The notes below the pieces were generated by a model that was not told the origin of the DNA, did no database searches, and saw only the letters and a program-made list of their open reading frames with translations. From Saprospiraceae bacterium (GTDB lineage: Bacteria; Bacteroidota; Bacteroidia; Chitinophagales; Saprospiraceae), in NCBI GenBank assembly GCA_019187225.1, contig JABAQQ010000028.1, positions 62,001 through 126,000 on the forward strand: a DNA stretch of 64,000 nucleotides, in the 5' to 3' direction. Within the stretch, counting starts at the first letter, position 1. Each line of letters opens with the position of its first letter. This document shows positions 1 through 8,533 of the stretch, in pieces. The translations under genes and the position numbers were made by a program.

Positions 1-164
1 TTGGCGCCGTATTGGGCAATAGCGGATGCAGCGTTTTTGTCGTCGGGATCGTAAAAACCCGCGAGTTCCCAGCACTCCGTGGCGAGGATACATTTCAGGT
101 GGATTTTGCCGAGGTGGCCGGCGCCGAGGAGGGCGATTTTTTTAGTTGTCGGTCGTTTGTTCAT
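1..164 (-). CDS. Gfo/Idh/MocA-family oxidoreductase, N-terminal fragment
   Basis: Only the first 54 codons lie in the window; the gene runs off the left edge. It starts at an ATG at 164 and opens with basic residues followed by KIALLGAGHLGKIHLKCI, a Rossmann beta-alpha-beta with the GxGxxG nucleotide-binding glycines at about residues 14-19, then an aspartate after the second strand (GFYDPDD). That layout is the NAD(P)-binding start of Gfo/Idh/MocA dehydrogenases. The substrate cannot be told from this piece. A consensus promoter lies 17 bp upstream. It diverges from the sensor kinase at 290. Confidence 0.72.
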   Translation of the reverse strand, partial: MNKRPTTKKIALLGAGHLGKIHLKCILATECWELAGFYDPDDKNAASAIAQYGA

Positions 165-181
165 TGTTGTCGGTTGCGCGG

Positions 182-189
182 CAAAGGTA
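182..189 (-). promoter_or_regulatory. -7 promoter element (TACCTTTG)
   Basis: On the minus strand this reads TACCTTTG, an exact match to the Bacteroidota -7 consensus TAnnTTTG. It lies 17 bp upstream of the oxidoreductase start codon at 164. No clear -33 TTTG box was picked out. Confidence 0.55.
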
Positions 190-289
190 AGCAGGGCGGA
201 ATAATCGGCATCGTTGCATCTGATACTCGCGGATTTCTTATTTTTATGGCAAAAATTCCACCTTCATTGATGAAATAAATCTTTCGGCT

Positions 290-3200
290 TTGAATCGCCT
301 CCTTTTCGCACTCCTGCATTTTGTCACATGGCAAATGCTCGCTCCGCATCCTGCCGCGCAAACGACTGCTGTGCGATTCGAACCGCTGGCCGTTCAGGAT
401 GCATTGCCTCCTGCCACTATTGACTGTATCTACGAAGACAGCCGGGGATTTTTGTGGATTGGAAGTTATGCGGGGTTATACCTTTTTGACGGTTATGGCC
501 TGACACATTTTTATCAGGACCCGAATGATCCGCTCAGTATCAGCGACAACAAGATCAGAAAGTTGCTGGAGGACAAGCACGGCAACCTGTGGGTGGGTAC
601 TCAGGTGGGGCTTAACTATTTTGATGTCAGGAAAAGAGTTTTCAGACGATGGACCGACAAGTCAAAAAATGGCATCGGAGATATAGAAATTCATGATTTA
701 AAGTGCGATCAAGAGGGCTTACTTTGGGTTGCAGCTTCCGACGGCCTTTACAAACTGGTGGAGGGACGAGGCAAATTCGAGAAGGTTTTTCCCTCCGGAG
801 ATAAAACGGCAGCGACACCCGTACATGCCATCGAGCCGACCGACCAAGGCATTTATATTTGCTCACCACCCGGATTCTATTTCCTGGATTTTGACACGAA
901 AGCAACAAGTGTCATTTCAGCCAAGGCGCTTTTTTACGGACAGTCTACCAATGAAAAGGCCGCAATACAAAAAGACTGCAACAACAACATTTGGATAGGC
1001 ACCTCACATGGTTTGTTCCAGTATAAATTGCTCAGGCATCCCGCTATGTTGGAGGAGCCATTTTACAGGAACGACACCATCAACTTTATCATTCCGGTAA
1101 AGGGATGTCACGAATTTTTCATCGGCACGTACAAGGGTTTATCTGTTTTGAACCCACAAACGCATCAGGTTCAAAACATCGCGCTCCCTTCATCCGCTTG
1201 CGGGGAACCAATAAAGGAAGGTTTTTACCAGGGATTTCTTGCATCATCAGGTATACTTTGGCTCAGCACCACCTCCACCAACCAAATTTTCAAAGCAACG
1301 CGCAACCGCAGGTTTCAACAAACGCCCCTCAATCTTGTGGATCAACTCAAGGGTGCAGCCCGGCGGTTGTTCGAACTGTACGAATACAGTCCCGACGTGC
1401 TGCTGGTACCGCACAGCGGCGGCGCTGCGTTCCTGGATTTAAAAACACAGCAAATAAACCCGTTTCCATACAAACCGAATTACAACCTAGCCGGCTGGCA
1501 GGATGGCGTGATCTGTTTTCTGGAAGAGAAGGACGGCCAACTTTGGATAGGGACGGTCGGCGGACTGTTTTTGTTCGATAAGATCAAAAAACGATTTATC
1601 CATCTCGAAAAACGGTTCGATGGATTCTCAAAATTGAGGGGAATTACCATCCGCAAAATACTCCGCGACTCGAAAAACAACCTCTGGGTAGCGACCTGGA
1701 ATCAGGGCATCTTCAAGATCAACGTCGAGGCCCGGACAATTTCACAGTACAATCATTGGGCAGCGGACAATGCGCGCAATATCTCCAACACCCGTTCTGT
1801 TTTGGAAACCCGCGACGGCGATGTGTGGGTGGGCACGCGGGGTGGTTTGTTGCAATATGTCGAAAATGCCGATTCTTTTCGCGTTTATAAACACATACCC
1901 GGCCACCCGGAGACCATGAGCGAAAACACGGCTTTTTGTATCTATGAAGCGAGTGATGGAACTATTTGGTGTGGCACGTACGGCGGCGGACTGAACCAGC
2001 TGAACCCACAAACGGGCAAATTCAGACATTTCACGACCAAAGACGGCTTGAAAAACAACAATGTATTCAGCCTTTTACCCGACACAAAGGGCAATCTTTG
2101 GCTGATGGGCTTCGACGGCTTGTCCAAATTTACCCTGACAACCGAATCTTTCCAAACTTATACCAGGCAGCATGGATTGTTGAACAAAGAATTCAACGCT
2201 TTCATATATGGCAAAAGCGGATATTCCGGGCGATTGTTTTTCGGAGGCAAAGACGGTATTGATTCCTTCGATCCGGACAGCGTCCAATTGAGCGCGCACG
2301 ACCCCAACGTTTTCATTACCCATTTCAGACTGTTCAACGAAACGGTGCCGATTGCGAGAAGTGACGAGGCTGCCAGTCGGTTTTCGCTTCGCGAGGATAT
2401 TTCGTTCTCACAAAATTTGATGCTCGAATACAGCCAAAACGTCATTTCTTTCGACTTTGTGGCCCTGGATTATGCTGCTCCCGCTGCGATTCAATACGCT
2501 TACCAACTGGTCGGTTTCGACAAAGACTGGCAATACGTGGGCAACAAACGCAGCGTCACGTTCACCAACCTCGACCCCGGCGCGTATGTCTTTCAGGTAA
2601 AAGCGACCAATGGCGACGGCGTATGGGGCAGTAAAATGGCTTCACTTGCCATTACCGTGTTGCCGCCCTGGTGGCGAACATGGTGGTTTTTGAGCCTGGC
2701 GTTGTTGGCCGTTGCGGGTTTGCTGGCAGCGTTTTACCGGTACCGGATCCGCCAGATCAAAGAACGGGAAGCCGTCAACCAACGAATAACCGAAGTAAAA
2801 ATGGAGGCGTTACGGACGCAAATGAATCCGCATTTCATCTTCAACTGCCTGTCGTCGCTGAAATCGTACGCTGAAAACGGCGAGTCCGAAAAAGCATCCC
2901 GGCATATCAGCAAATTTGCCACGCTGCTGCGTCAGGTACTCGAACAGTCGAAATCGGATACCATCACTTTGGCCGAAGAACTGGACACCCTTCAACGCTA
3001 TGTCGAGTTGGAACAAATGCGTTACAAAAACTTTGATTTTCAACCCGACATTCAGCCCGGCGTATTGGAAGAAGACATTAAAATACCGCCTTTGATGGTG
3101 CAGCCCTACGTCGAGAACGCCATTTGGCACGGACTCAAACACAAAAAAAACGGCACCGGCAAACTGCTGCTCCAGGTGGAAGCCCGGAATGGCGAATGCC

Positions 3201-3433
3201 GGATCACGGTGGAAGACAACGGCGTCGGACGGGCTGCGTCGCAAAAAATGCGGGAAAAAAATCAAACGGCACACCATTCGCACGGTCTGAACGTCACCGC
3301 GGAACGCATGGCACTTTTCGGACATAAATACGGAAACCATGCAGGCATCGAAATAACGGACCTCTACGACGACAACAGCGAGGCAAGGGGTACTCGCGTA
3401 ACGCTGTATTTCAAAATACAACAATTTGACTGA
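290..3433 (+). CDS. Regulator-propeller / Y_Y_Y / LytS-type sensor histidine kinase
   Basis: A one-piece sensor of 1047 residues. An N-terminal signal segment is followed by repeated propeller blades (recurrent DxxGxLWxGT-like motifs, about residues 35-690) and a Y_Y_Y domain (about 700-790; YQLVGFDKDWQYV). Next come one membrane helix (about 797-818) and a LytS-type kinase domain. The phospho-acceptor is His848 in QMNPHFIFNCL; the ATP-binding motifs are ENAIWHGL and VEDNGVGRA. The start is a TTG that gives a complete signal peptide; an ATG at 335 would cut it short. The response regulator begins 5 bp after the stop, so the pair is co-transcribed. The ligand is unknown; such propeller sensors often detect periplasmic glycans or other small molecules. 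Confidence 0.9.
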   Translation: MNRLLFALLHFVTWQMLAPHPAAQTTAVRFEPLAVQDALPPATIDCIYEDSRGFLWIGSYAGLYLFDGYGLTHFYQDPNDPLSISDNKIRKLLEDKHGNLWVGTQVGLNYFDVRKRVFRRWTDKSKNGIGDIEIHDLKCDQEGLLWVAASDGLYKLVEGRGKFEKVFPSGDKTAATPVHAIEPTDQGIYICSPPGFYFLDFDTKATSVISAKALFYGQSTNEKAAIQKDCNNNIWIGTSHGLFQYKLLRHPAMLEEPFYRNDTINFIIPVKGCHEFFIGTYKGLSVLNPQTHQVQNIALPSSACGEPIKEGFYQGFLASSGILWLSTTSTNQIFKATRNRRFQQTPLNLVDQLKGAARRLFELYEYSPDVLLVPHSGGAAFLDLKTQQINPFPYKPNYNLAGWQDGVICFLEEKDGQLWIGTVGGLFLFDKIKKRFIHLEKRFDGFSKLRGITIRKILRDSKNNLWVATWNQGIFKINVEARTISQYNHWAADNARNISNTRSVLETRDGDVWVGTRGGLLQYVENADSFRVYKHIPGHPETMSENTAFCIYEASDGTIWCGTYGGGLNQLNPQTGKFRHFTTKDGLKNNNVFSLLPDTKGNLWLMGFDGLSKFTLTTESFQTYTRQHGLLNKEFNAFIYGKSGYSGRLFFGGKDGIDSFDPDSVQLSAHDPNVFITHFRLFNETVPIARSDEAASRFSLREDISFSQNLMLEYSQNVISFDFVALDYAAPAAIQYAYQLVGFDKDWQYVGNKRSVTFTNLDPGAYVFQVKATNGDGVWGSKMASLAITVLPPWWRTWWFLSLALLAVAGLLAAFYRYRIRQIKEREAVNQRITEVKMEALRTQMNPHFIFNCLSSLKSYAENGESEKASRHISKFATLLRQVLEQSKSDTITLAEELDTLQRYVELEQMRYKNFDFQPDIQPGVLEEDIKIPPLMVQPYVENAIWHGLKHKKNGTGKLLLQVEARNGECRITVEDNGVGRAASQKMREKNQTAHHSHGLNVTAERMALFGHKYGNHAGIEITDLYDDNSEARGTRVTLYFKIQQFD

Positions 3434-3438
3434 AATCA

Positions 3439-4188
3439 ATGACTTGCATCCTTATTGACGACGAACCGGATTGCCTTGACCTGTTGGCCCTGCTCATCCG
3501 GAAACATTGCCCGACGCTGCAAATCATTGGTCAATACGGCGACCCGCATGAAGCCATAGCAGCCATTCAGACCATGCGTCCCAACCTGGTGTTGCTCGAC
3601 GTGGAAATGCCCGAAATAAATGGCTTCGGCGTACTGGAAGCCTGCCGGGATATACCTTTTCAGGTGATATTCACCACCGCTTTCAACGAATATGCGGTAA
3701 AGGCATTCAAATACAGCGCCATAGGGTATTTGTTGAAGCCGGTCGGTCAGGAAGAACTCGTGGATGCCGTGCAAAGAGCACAGCAGGTTCTGTCCATCCA
3801 ACATCTCGTGCAGCAACGCGACATCCTGTTCGACTATCTCCATCCCGCCAGGCCGGTTCGGGAAAAGATCGCTCTGGCGACTTCCACCGAAGTGGTGTTC
3901 ATTCCGGTCAATGACATCATATATTGCGAAGCGGACGGCAACTATACTCAGATTTACAGACACTCACAGAAAACTCCCGCGCTGTTTACCAAGCCGCTCA
4001 AAGAAATAGAAGAGTTGCTACCGGCCGACCTTTTTTACCGGGTGCATCACTCCTTCGTCATCAACCTGAAGCGCGTCGAAGCATACATCCGGGGCGACAA
4101 CGGAGGTGTCAGGATGTGCAACGGTACACTCGTTCCCGTGGCGCGTGCAAGGAAGCAAGAGTTGTTGATTTTGCTGGATAAGGTTTGA
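3439..4188 (+). CDS. LytTR-family response regulator
   Basis: A 249-residue DNA-binding response regulator paired with the upstream kinase. Residues 1-120 form a receiver domain: acidic pocket IDDEPD near the N terminus, phospho-acceptor Asp54 in LLDVEMPE, switch Thr in FTTAFNEYAVKAF, and conserved Lys in YLLKPV. Residues about 145-245 form a LytTR DNA-binding domain (IYCEADGNYTQIY, then VHHSFVINLKRVEAYI). It should be phosphorylated by the kinase ending at 3433. No target operator was identified. Length and domain order are normal for the AlgR/LytR class. Confidence 0.93.
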   Translation: MTCILIDDEPDCLDLLALLIRKHCPTLQIIGQYGDPHEAIAAIQTMRPNLVLLDVEMPEINGFGVLEACRDIPFQVIFTTAFNEYAVKAFKYSAIGYLLKPVGQEELVDAVQRAQQVLSIQHLVQQRDILFDYLHPARPVREKIALATSTEVVFIPVNDIIYCEADGNYTQIYRHSQKTPALFTKPLKEIEELLPADLFYRVHHSFVINLKRVEAYIRGDNGGVRMCNGTLVPVARARKQELLILLDKV

Positions 4189-4708
4189 AAAGTAAGCGGA
4201 TATTGAATTTTTTGACATTGGTCGCAAAACATCTTTCTGAACGCGCCAACCATACACTCAAGTCCGCCAACCATACAATGACGCGGATAGAGTAAAAAAA
4301 TTGATGGTACATTGCATCGTCATAATTTGCGTTTTGTGAACGCAGAGGCGGTACCTGCCGCTTCGAATATCCCCCCTTCGCCCTGCTGCGACAATTTGAA
4401 ACACACCCCTTCGCTTTTGACAACACCGTATTTGCAAAACCGGGACAAACGGTCAAAGACTGCGGCGTCAACAACACGGTTGTTGGCGGTATACTGATTG
4501 ATACCGCGATGGCGGTTTGCCAATAAGAGCCTGTTCTTTTCATTCTCCCAATCCCAGGCCCCAAAAACCAGCCCCAAAAACCAAATTTTCCCGCTGAACT
4601 TTCCCGACTGTGCCTGTTGTTTTCAGCAAGCGTTATGAAGTGTGAACTGTTGGGTGACAACACCAAGGCGGGCGGAATACCTCATACCTCATAACTCAGC
4701 TATCATAA
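4189..4708. other. 520-bp intergenic gap with a possible coding remnant
   Basis: This gap between convergent genes has no confident gene. A stop-free run of 66 codons on the plus strand (4326-4526) lacks a start codon and reads like protein, with segments such as FEYPPFALLRQFETHPFAF and VGGILIDTAMAVCQ before TAA. I do not recognise it; it could be the tail of a decayed gene. A 13-bp direct repeat, CGCCAACCATACA, occurs near 4242 and 4264. A minus-strand reading of 85 codons over 4320-4577 overlaps it and is equally unassigned. Confidence 0.35.
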
Positions 4709-5008
4709 TTACCTGAAATACATCAACACCGCCCCAAACGCGGTGATCAACGCGATCAATACGCTCGCCATTTTGATCGAATACCGCATGTGCCGGATAA
4801 ACGACTCGATCTCATTGCGAAACTGCGGGTATTTCGGCAATATCTCTTCCTCCAATTTTTGACGGTTGAAAATGTGCGCCGCGCCGAACTCGACTTTGTT
4901 GCGCACGAGTATGCCATAAGATTTCAGCACTTTGGCGCGGAAGTACAGGTTGACAAAAAGCATGGCCACAAACAGGCCGATGACGATGGAGATGAGCAGG
5001 ATGTACAT
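4709..5008 (-). CDS. Small membrane protein, two helices around a soluble core
   Basis: A 99-residue protein of unknown function. Helix 1 is about residues 1-22 (MYILLISIVIGLFVAMLFVN) and helix 2 about residues 78-97 (IKMASVLIALITAFGAVLM). The core between them is charged and predicted helical (RQKLEEEILPKYPQFRNEIE). The start at 5008 is preferred over an upstream in-frame ATG because that extension (HLPRNPSTRNPSTFK) is translated from the intergenic repeat arm. A TACATTTG promoter box lies 39 bp upstream. Domain family not recognised. Confidence 0.72.
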   Translation of the reverse strand: MYILLISIVIGLFVAMLFVNLYFRAKVLKSYGILVRNKVEFGAAHIFNRQKLEEEILPKYPQFRNEIESFIRHMRYSIKMASVLIALITAFGAVLMYFR

Positions 5009-5015
5009 TTTGAAG

Positions 5016-5096
5016 GTTGACGGGTTTCGGGTTGACGGGTTTCGGGGCAAATGTACGCAAACCCGAAACCTGTTCATCCGAAACCCGCAAACCCTA
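5016..5096. repeat. Mirrored tandem repeat filling an intergenic gap, with embedded promoter
   Basis: The left arm has two copies of a 16-bp unit, GGTTGACGGGTTTCGG. The right arm carries the complementary words (AAACCCGAAACC, CCGAAACCCGC), so the gap folds into a long imperfect hairpin. The loop holds CAAATGTA (5048-5055), which reads TACATTTG on the minus strand and is a good -7 box for the small membrane gene. The right arm runs into the TAG stop of the DUF4465 gene. Confidence 0.7.
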
Positions 5097-6059
5097 ATCT
5101 ATCAAAAACTTCCCGATCCCGATTTTGCCACCTTGCTGCACCCGAAGAAGGTAAGTTCCAGCAGACAACGCGCGAATATCGAGGCGCTCACGAACGTCAG
5201 AAATCGCTTTTTCAAAAACAATTTTTCCCTGTAAATCAAAGATTTGTAAAAAAGCCTCCTCGTTTTCTTCCGGCAGATGAACAGTCAAAAAATCAGCAAC
5301 CGGGTTGGGGAAAATTTCGATTTGAAAGGCAGCAACGGGCGGGTTTTCGGAAGAAACCAAATCCGTCGTCGTCACATGATCCACACAAAAATAAGCGGGC
5401 GTGTTCATGCCGAAAGCGCCTGCGTCGCTCGATGAAAGACTAAACCGCAGACTGTCGGCGCTGCCCAGCGAATTCAGGTTGAGCCAGGTCCAGTCTGCCA
5501 GGATGTAATCCTGCGCGTTGTTGGCGAAGCGGTAATCGGCCAGGTAAAAATTGACGCTGTCGGCGCTGAGTTGGCCGTCGAGATATTTTTTCACCGTGAG
5601 CAGGAAATAATCGGGATCGTTGCCCGTGATGCCGCCGAATTTTTTGGCAAATGCGTCGCCGTCTTTCATGCTGTAATAAGCATAGGTATTGTTCGTGACG
5701 AACAATCCATTCACCGTCCCCCGGTTCGTCAGCTTCATCGCAGACGCGCCGATGACATAACTCACCGCATAAGTCGCCGAGCCTGTTGCTCCGCCACCGG
5801 CAATGGCGCTCGATTCGTTGAGGTATCCCGGCGTCATGTTGTCCGTCCGGTTGGAAATCGCCCAACCGTCCCAACTCATCCAGTCGGAGTTGTAATTGTT
5901 TGGCAATGAGATATTTCCGGCGGAAAATTTACCTGTCGAGCCTGCGTCGTTGAGGAAAGTATTGAAAGGCAGATTGAAGTTTTCAAAATCTGCTATGGTT
6001 TGCGCGATCAGGTTTTGGGTCAAAAAGAGAGCGAAAACGAGGGTAGTAAGTCGTTGCAT
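5094..6059 (-). CDS. DUF4465 secreted protein with T9SS sorting domain
   Basis: About 321 residues from the ATG at 6059, which begins a standard signal peptide (MQRLTTLVFALFLTQNLIAQ). The body matches the DUF4465 pattern: early DFENFNLP, SDWMSWDGWAISN, a GG-rich strand, DYRFANNAQDYILADWTWLNL, and YFCVDHV near the end. The last ~75 residues are a type A T9SS sorting domain (EIFPNPVADFLTVHL ... YLLRVQQG), so the protein is probably surface-attached or secreted. It lies directly downstream of the BtuB-like receptor, behind the B12 riboswitch. DUF4465 proteins often sit next to such receptors, so a role in cobalamin capture is plausible but inferred. Confidence 0.85.
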   Translation of the reverse strand: MQRLTTLVFALFLTQNLIAQTIADFENFNLPFNTFLNDAGSTGKFSAGNISLPNNYNSDWMSWDGWAISNRTDNMTPGYLNESSAIAGGGATGSATYAVSYVIGASAMKLTNRGTVNGLFVTNNTYAYYSMKDGDAFAKKFGGITGNDPDYFLLTVKKYLDGQLSADSVNFYLADYRFANNAQDYILADWTWLNLNSLGSADSLRFSLSSSDAGAFGMNTPAYFCVDHVTTTDLVSSENPPVAAFQIEIFPNPVADFLTVHLPEENEEAFLQIFDLQGKIVFEKAISDVRERLDIRALSAGTYLLRVQQGGKIGIGKFLID

Positions 6060-6113
6060 TTGTTTGAATTTTATGTTGAAGAATTGCATTTTTCTCTCCG
6101 CGCCGCTGCGGCT

Positions 6114-8003
6114 TTATTTCACGCTGCGAAACCCCGCGCTCAATCCCGCCCGGAAATAACGCCCCGGCATTGGCCGCCGCTCGACAACCCGGTAATCCAC
6201 ATCCCACAGGTTTTCAATTTGCAGGTAAACCGTCCCGTTCCACTGACCGAACGCCCGCCCGTACTGCACGCGCAAACTACCCAGCGTGAACGCCGGAACA
6301 GACTCGTTCAAACCGACGACATCACTTGTGAACTGTTGAAAACCGGTGATTTGGAAGCCTTTGTTGCGAAAAGTGATTTCGTTGAAAATCCGGTGCAGCG
6401 GGGTGTAAAAAAGTTGCGAGCCCACTTCGATGTTGGGATTTTTGATGGCTTCTCTGTTGGTTGAGCGGGTAAGATCATAGCCACCGGAAAGGGCGATTTC
6501 ACCGGAGGAAAAATGGAAGCCCAGGTCGAAGCGATGCTCCAAACCCCGGCTCCGGACCTCGGCGATGTTTTGTGGAGAAAAGAAAATTTGCCCTTCTTTT
6601 TGCGCCCAAAGAATCCAGTTTTCGATGCGCCGATGGTAGCCGGTGACGGAAAATGTCCAGCGAAACCGCTCGTATTTCCCATGAAAAACCAGCCCCAAAT
6701 CCTCACTCCAGCCGCTTTCCGGCAACAAACCGGGGTTGCCGCCGGGTCGCCAAAAGCGATCGTTGAAAGTAGGCAAGCGGTAGTTTCTGGTAATTTTTCC
6801 TTTGATTCTCAAATACTTAAAAACATCCGCCTCCGCGCCCAGGCCCGGCGTGAAGGGTGCGAATTCGCCGTCGGCGTGTTCGATCCTGCCGTCGAATTGT
6901 ATCCGCCAGCGTTTTTCTTCCCGGCGAATGGCGGCGAACAAGGCCGTGCGCGATTGTTCGGGCGGATTTTCGTAGGCAGGTGCGTCGGCCCGGGTGTAGG
7001 TTTGCAATAGCGAACTTTGCAAGCGGAATTGTCGCCCTAAAAACCAGGTCGCCTCTACTTCGCCCATCCAGGTGTGGAACTTGCTCAGAGACTCCAGCCC
7101 GATGAGTGCGTCGCGGTAGTCTGTTTTTTCGGAAAAAAAGGCCGTGCGGGCTTGCAAAACCGCCGTTTTTCCGGTTCGTTTCCAGTGCAAACTCGTTCGC
7201 AGAAATTCGTCCGCTTGCGTGGCTTCGCTGCGCGTTTGCACGAGGGTTGGCGGGATTTCGCGGTCGGTGTTTTGCAGCCAGGCGCGGAGCGCGAGTTCCT
7301 GGCCGGGTTTTATGTTCCAAAAAAGCTCCTGCAAAATGCCCTGTTGCTGCAAAGCGGCGTGCTCCTGTTCCTTCTCCGGCAGGTCGGGATGAATTTGAAA
7401 AGAAAAATCGTTCTCCGCTTTTTCAAAAAATAACCGGGTGGAGCCGGCGAATCTGCCGTTGCCGTAGCGAACTGCCGCTGCGTGATGATGCCAGCCAAAG
7501 TTGCCCGCCGCGACATGCACCTGTGTTGATAACCCCTTGGAAAACTGCATTTTATTGTCCAGCAAAACCGCTCCGCCGATAGCGCCGCTTCCCCAGCCCG
7601 CGCTGTTGCCACCGTATTGCAGGATCATTTCATCCACAAAAATGGCGGGTAAAAGGGCGAAGTCAAGTTGCCCCAGCATGGGGCTTTGCAGCGGGAAACC
7701 GTTCCATACGACGGCGGTTTGGCTGGCATTGCTGCCGCGCGTGGCGGTGGTGGCGAGGCTTCCCAAACCGTAACTTTTCACATAAATTCCACTGCGTTTC
7801 GAGAGCAAATCCGCCACGTTCTCCATCTGATGCAGGCCGAGTTGGGCACTGTCAAAGAGGAAGGTTTGTGCGCCAGACGGCTGACTGCGGAGTTTCGATG
7901 CGATGATTTCGGTCGGCGGCAACGCCCGCAAGGTGTCGCTTTGTGCACACAATCCGGTGATATTCAGCGAAAAAAAGCAGAAGATGGAAAGAGTTCGACG
8001 CAC
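6114..8003 (-). CDS. BtuB-like TonB-dependent outer-membrane receptor
   Basis: A siderophore/vitamin-type receptor without the SusC N-terminal extension. Residues after the signal peptide (RRTLSIFCFFSLNITGLCAQ) give a TonB-box/plug region (LPPTEIIASKL, VADLLSKRSGIYVKSYG, TRGSNASQTAVVWNGFPL, GSGAIGGAVLL), followed by a 22-strand-type barrel that ends in aromatic strands. The GTG start at 8003 is preferred. A longer reading from TTG at 8078 adds 25 non-signal residues and starts inside a perfect hairpin. The cobalamin riboswitch upstream identifies the substrate as a corrinoid with good confidence. It is probably co-transcribed with the DUF4465 gene. Confidence 0.88.
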   Translation of the reverse strand: MRRTLSIFCFFSLNITGLCAQSDTLRALPPTEIIASKLRSQPSGAQTFLFDSAQLGLHQMENVADLLSKRSGIYVKSYGLGSLATTATRGSNASQTAVVWNGFPLQSPMLGQLDFALLPAIFVDEMILQYGGNSAGWGSGAIGGAVLLDNKMQFSKGLSTQVHVAAGNFGWHHHAAAVRYGNGRFAGSTRLFFEKAENDFSFQIHPDLPEKEQEHAALQQQGILQELFWNIKPGQELALRAWLQNTDREIPPTLVQTRSEATQADEFLRTSLHWKRTGKTAVLQARTAFFSEKTDYRDALIGLESLSKFHTWMGEVEATWFLGRQFRLQSSLLQTYTRADAPAYENPPEQSRTALFAAIRREEKRWRIQFDGRIEHADGEFAPFTPGLGAEADVFKYLRIKGKITRNYRLPTFNDRFWRPGGNPGLLPESGWSEDLGLVFHGKYERFRWTFSVTGYHRRIENWILWAQKEGQIFFSPQNIAEVRSRGLEHRFDLGFHFSSGEIALSGGYDLTRSTNREAIKNPNIEVGSQLFYTPLHRIFNEITFRNKGFQITGFQQFTSDVVGLNESVPAFTLGSLRVQYGRAFGQWNGTVYLQIENLWDVDYRVVERRPMPGRYFRAGLSAGFRSVK

Positions 8004-8068
8004 GCTGTCCGTTTTTGTAATGAAAGACCGGCGGCGGAAAACGGGCAGAAGTAGAACGCGGAGGATGA

Positions 8069-8099
8069 GACTTTCCAAGTTTCAAAAACTTGGAAAGTC
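8069..8099. repeat. Perfect 14-bp stem hairpin in the btuB-like leader
   Basis: GACTTTCCAAGTTT is followed by a 3-base loop and its exact reverse complement. It lies between the riboswitch aptamer and the receptor start, so it would be transcribed into the leader RNA. It has no U-tract on the minus strand, so it is not a canonical terminator. It could be an expression-platform hairpin or a dispersed palindromic repeat. Confidence 0.7.
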
Positions 8100-8164
8100 T
8101 GGATGGCGCGAGACCCTCCGGTTCCTTTCCTTCCCGGCTTTTCCTCCGAAAGCCTGAAGTGTAT

Positions 8165-8500
8165 GTTGCAGCGGCAGGTCTTCTGACTCGTTTCAGTTTG
8201 AGCACCTTCCCGAAGTAGAGGCCATTCCGTCATTGAAGTCATTAAGGTCATTTATTTGTTCGGCGTAAAATGACTTTAATGGCGATGAATAACTCTAATG
8301 ACAAATGTTAATGACCTCAACAACCCAGTGGCTATTGCCCAAAACTTTCAGGTCGAACCTCGACGTCCAATGACGCAATGACTTCAATGACGATGAAGGA
8401 CGACCTTTGAAACTTACAGCAGCGGGGACTGTTCCGGATTCTCACCGGATTCCCTATTATCCTTTGTGGCCGGATGGCGGCAAGGGCACCGTTGCGGGGA
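8165..8500 (-). promoter_or_regulatory. Cobalamin (B12) riboswitch with expanded variable stems
   Basis: Read on the minus strand, the conserved cobalamin aptamer segments appear in order: GGTGCCCTTGCC; GGGAATCCGGTGAGAATCCG; CAGTCCCCGC with CTGTAA; GCCACTG (8326-8332); GGGAAGG (8205-8211); and GAGTCAGAAGACCTGCCGC (8170-8190). The two variable regions are enlarged: about 80 nt between CTGTAA and GCCACTG, and 114 nt between GCCACTG and GGGAAGG. Both are built of AATGACTTnAATGAC-like units. It controls the BtuB-like receptor, expected to be off when cobalamin is plentiful. Confidence 0.93.
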
Positions 8501-8508
8501 CAAATGTA
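8501..8508 (-). promoter_or_regulatory. -7 promoter element for the riboswitch transcript
   Basis: On the minus strand this is TACATTTG, an exact TAnnTTTG box ending just before the first aptamer nucleotides. It places the transcription start near 8495 and supports the aptamer boundary. Confidence 0.6.
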
Positions 8509-8533
8509 GAACAGGATTTCCAAATCCGTTTGC

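Noticed and set aside
2810..3439. Long minus-strand open frame opposite the kinase gene
   Set aside because: Shadow of the plus-strand coding frame; no motif, start context or promoter.
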